Shown here piece after piece: positions 5,900 to 6,070 of a DNA stretch of 6,070 bases. Location: positions 1-6,070 of the forward strand of contig CAAFWA010000123.1 of NCBI GenBank assembly GCA_900766635.1, given 5' to 3'. Source of the DNA: an uncultured Acinetobacter sp. Its GTDB lineage: Bacteria > Pseudomonadota > Gammaproteobacteria > Pseudomonadales > Moraxellaceae. The notes under the pieces were generated by a model. It saw only the letters and a list, made by a program, of their open reading frames with translations, was not told the DNA's origin and ran no database searches. Each line of letters opens with the position of its first letter. The stretch's first letter is position 1. A program made the translations under genes and the position numbers.

Positions 5900-5914
5900 A
5901 AATTGCTGCAATTT
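5900..5914. repeat. Operator-like inverted repeat between bolA and the tRNA gene
   Basis: AAATTGC and GCAATTT flank a single central T, a 7-base perfect dyad. A related GCAATT occurs at 5862-5867. The compact spacing resembles a dimeric regulator site more than an RNA hairpin, as a one-base loop cannot form. No regulator can be assigned. Confidence 0.4.
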
Positions 5915-5947
5915 TATGCAAACAAACCAATGAATTATAAAAAGTAG

Positions 5948-5975
5948 TTGACCTAATTTTTTCATTCTGTATTAT
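5948..5975 (+). promoter_or_regulatory. Sigma-70 promoter of the tRNA-Gly gene
   Basis: TTGACC (5948-5953) and TATTAT (5970-5975) each match five of six consensus positions and are spaced by 16 bases. Transcription would start only a few bases before the tRNA's first base at 5986. This is the best promoter match in the window. Confidence 0.75.
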
Positions 5976-5985
5976 ACGTAGCCAT

Positions 5986-6058
5986 GCGGGAATAGCTCAG
6001 TTGGTAGAGCACAACCTTGCCAAGGTTGGGCTCGCGGGTTCGAATCCCGTCTGTCGCT
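5986..6058 (+). tRNA. tRNA-Gly (GCC anticodon), with mispaired acceptor stem and no encoded CCA
   Basis: The cloverleaf is readable: acceptor GCGGGAA (5986-5992), D-arm GCTC/GAGC (5995-5998, 6007-6010), anticodon stem CAACC/GGTTG around loop TTGCCAA (anticodon GCC, 6019-6021), and T-arm GCGGG/CCCGT around TTCGAAT. The 5' half closely resembles tRNA-Gly(GCC) of E. coli. The 3' acceptor strand is CTGTCGC (6051-6057), which leaves a G-G mismatch (positions 5 and 68), an A-C mismatch (7 and 66) and a G-U pair. The discriminator T6058 is followed by CTT instead of CCA. Position 46 is C where E. coli has G. A strong promoter precedes it. It may be a functional variant, a decaying copy, or a gene whose 3' half was replaced. 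Confidence 0.85.
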
Positions 6059-6070
6059 CTTAAGCTTCTC

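Noticed and set aside
1..6070. Search for a mobile element, CRISPR array, toxin-antitoxin pair or defence system
   Set aside because: No transposase or integrase frame, no regularly spaced direct repeats and no defence-type domains were seen. The genes are conserved chromosomal types.

Overview
The window looks like ordinary core chromosome from a gammaproteobacterium of the Moraxellaceae, most likely Acinetobacter. The basis is the moderately AT-rich base composition, the sequence character of GuaA and of the DedA orthologue, and a bolA/SirB2-like pair next to a tRNA-Gly. The genus is inferred from recalled protein similarity; no search was run.

Layout from left to right. A pirin-family gene on the minus strand (C-terminus cut off by the left edge) lies downstream of guaA (GMP synthetase, minus). 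They are separated by a stop-codon hairpin and a strong intrinsic terminator with a UUCG loop. Upstream of guaA is a small secreted OB-fold protein of the YgiW/YdeI (BOF) family, minus, with its own AT-rich terminator. It is divergent from dedA, an inner-membrane protein and the only plus-strand protein gene here. dedA converges on a LysE/RhtB-type exporter gene (minus), and the two stop codons overlap in the palindrome TTAA. The terminator serving dedA lies inside the exporter coding sequence. Next come a glycine/tryptophan-rich lipoprotein gene, then a tight bolA/SirB2-like operon, all on the minus strand. At the right edge a strong promoter drives a plus-strand tRNA-Gly(GCC) whose acceptor stem is mispaired and which lacks an encoded CCA.

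Functionally these are mostly independent housekeeping or envelope genes: purine synthesis (guaA), membrane physiology (dedA, exporter, SirB2-like), periplasm and outer membrane (BOF protein, lipoprotein), and iron-sulfur or stress regulation (bolA, pirin). Only bolA and the SirB2-like gene show convincing translational coupling.

I found no mobile element, CRISPR array, toxin-antitoxin pair, defence island or other evidence of an undescribed multi-gene system. The observations most worth checking are the abnormal tRNA-Gly and the terminator encoded inside the antisense exporter gene. No gap between genes exceeds 300 bases.
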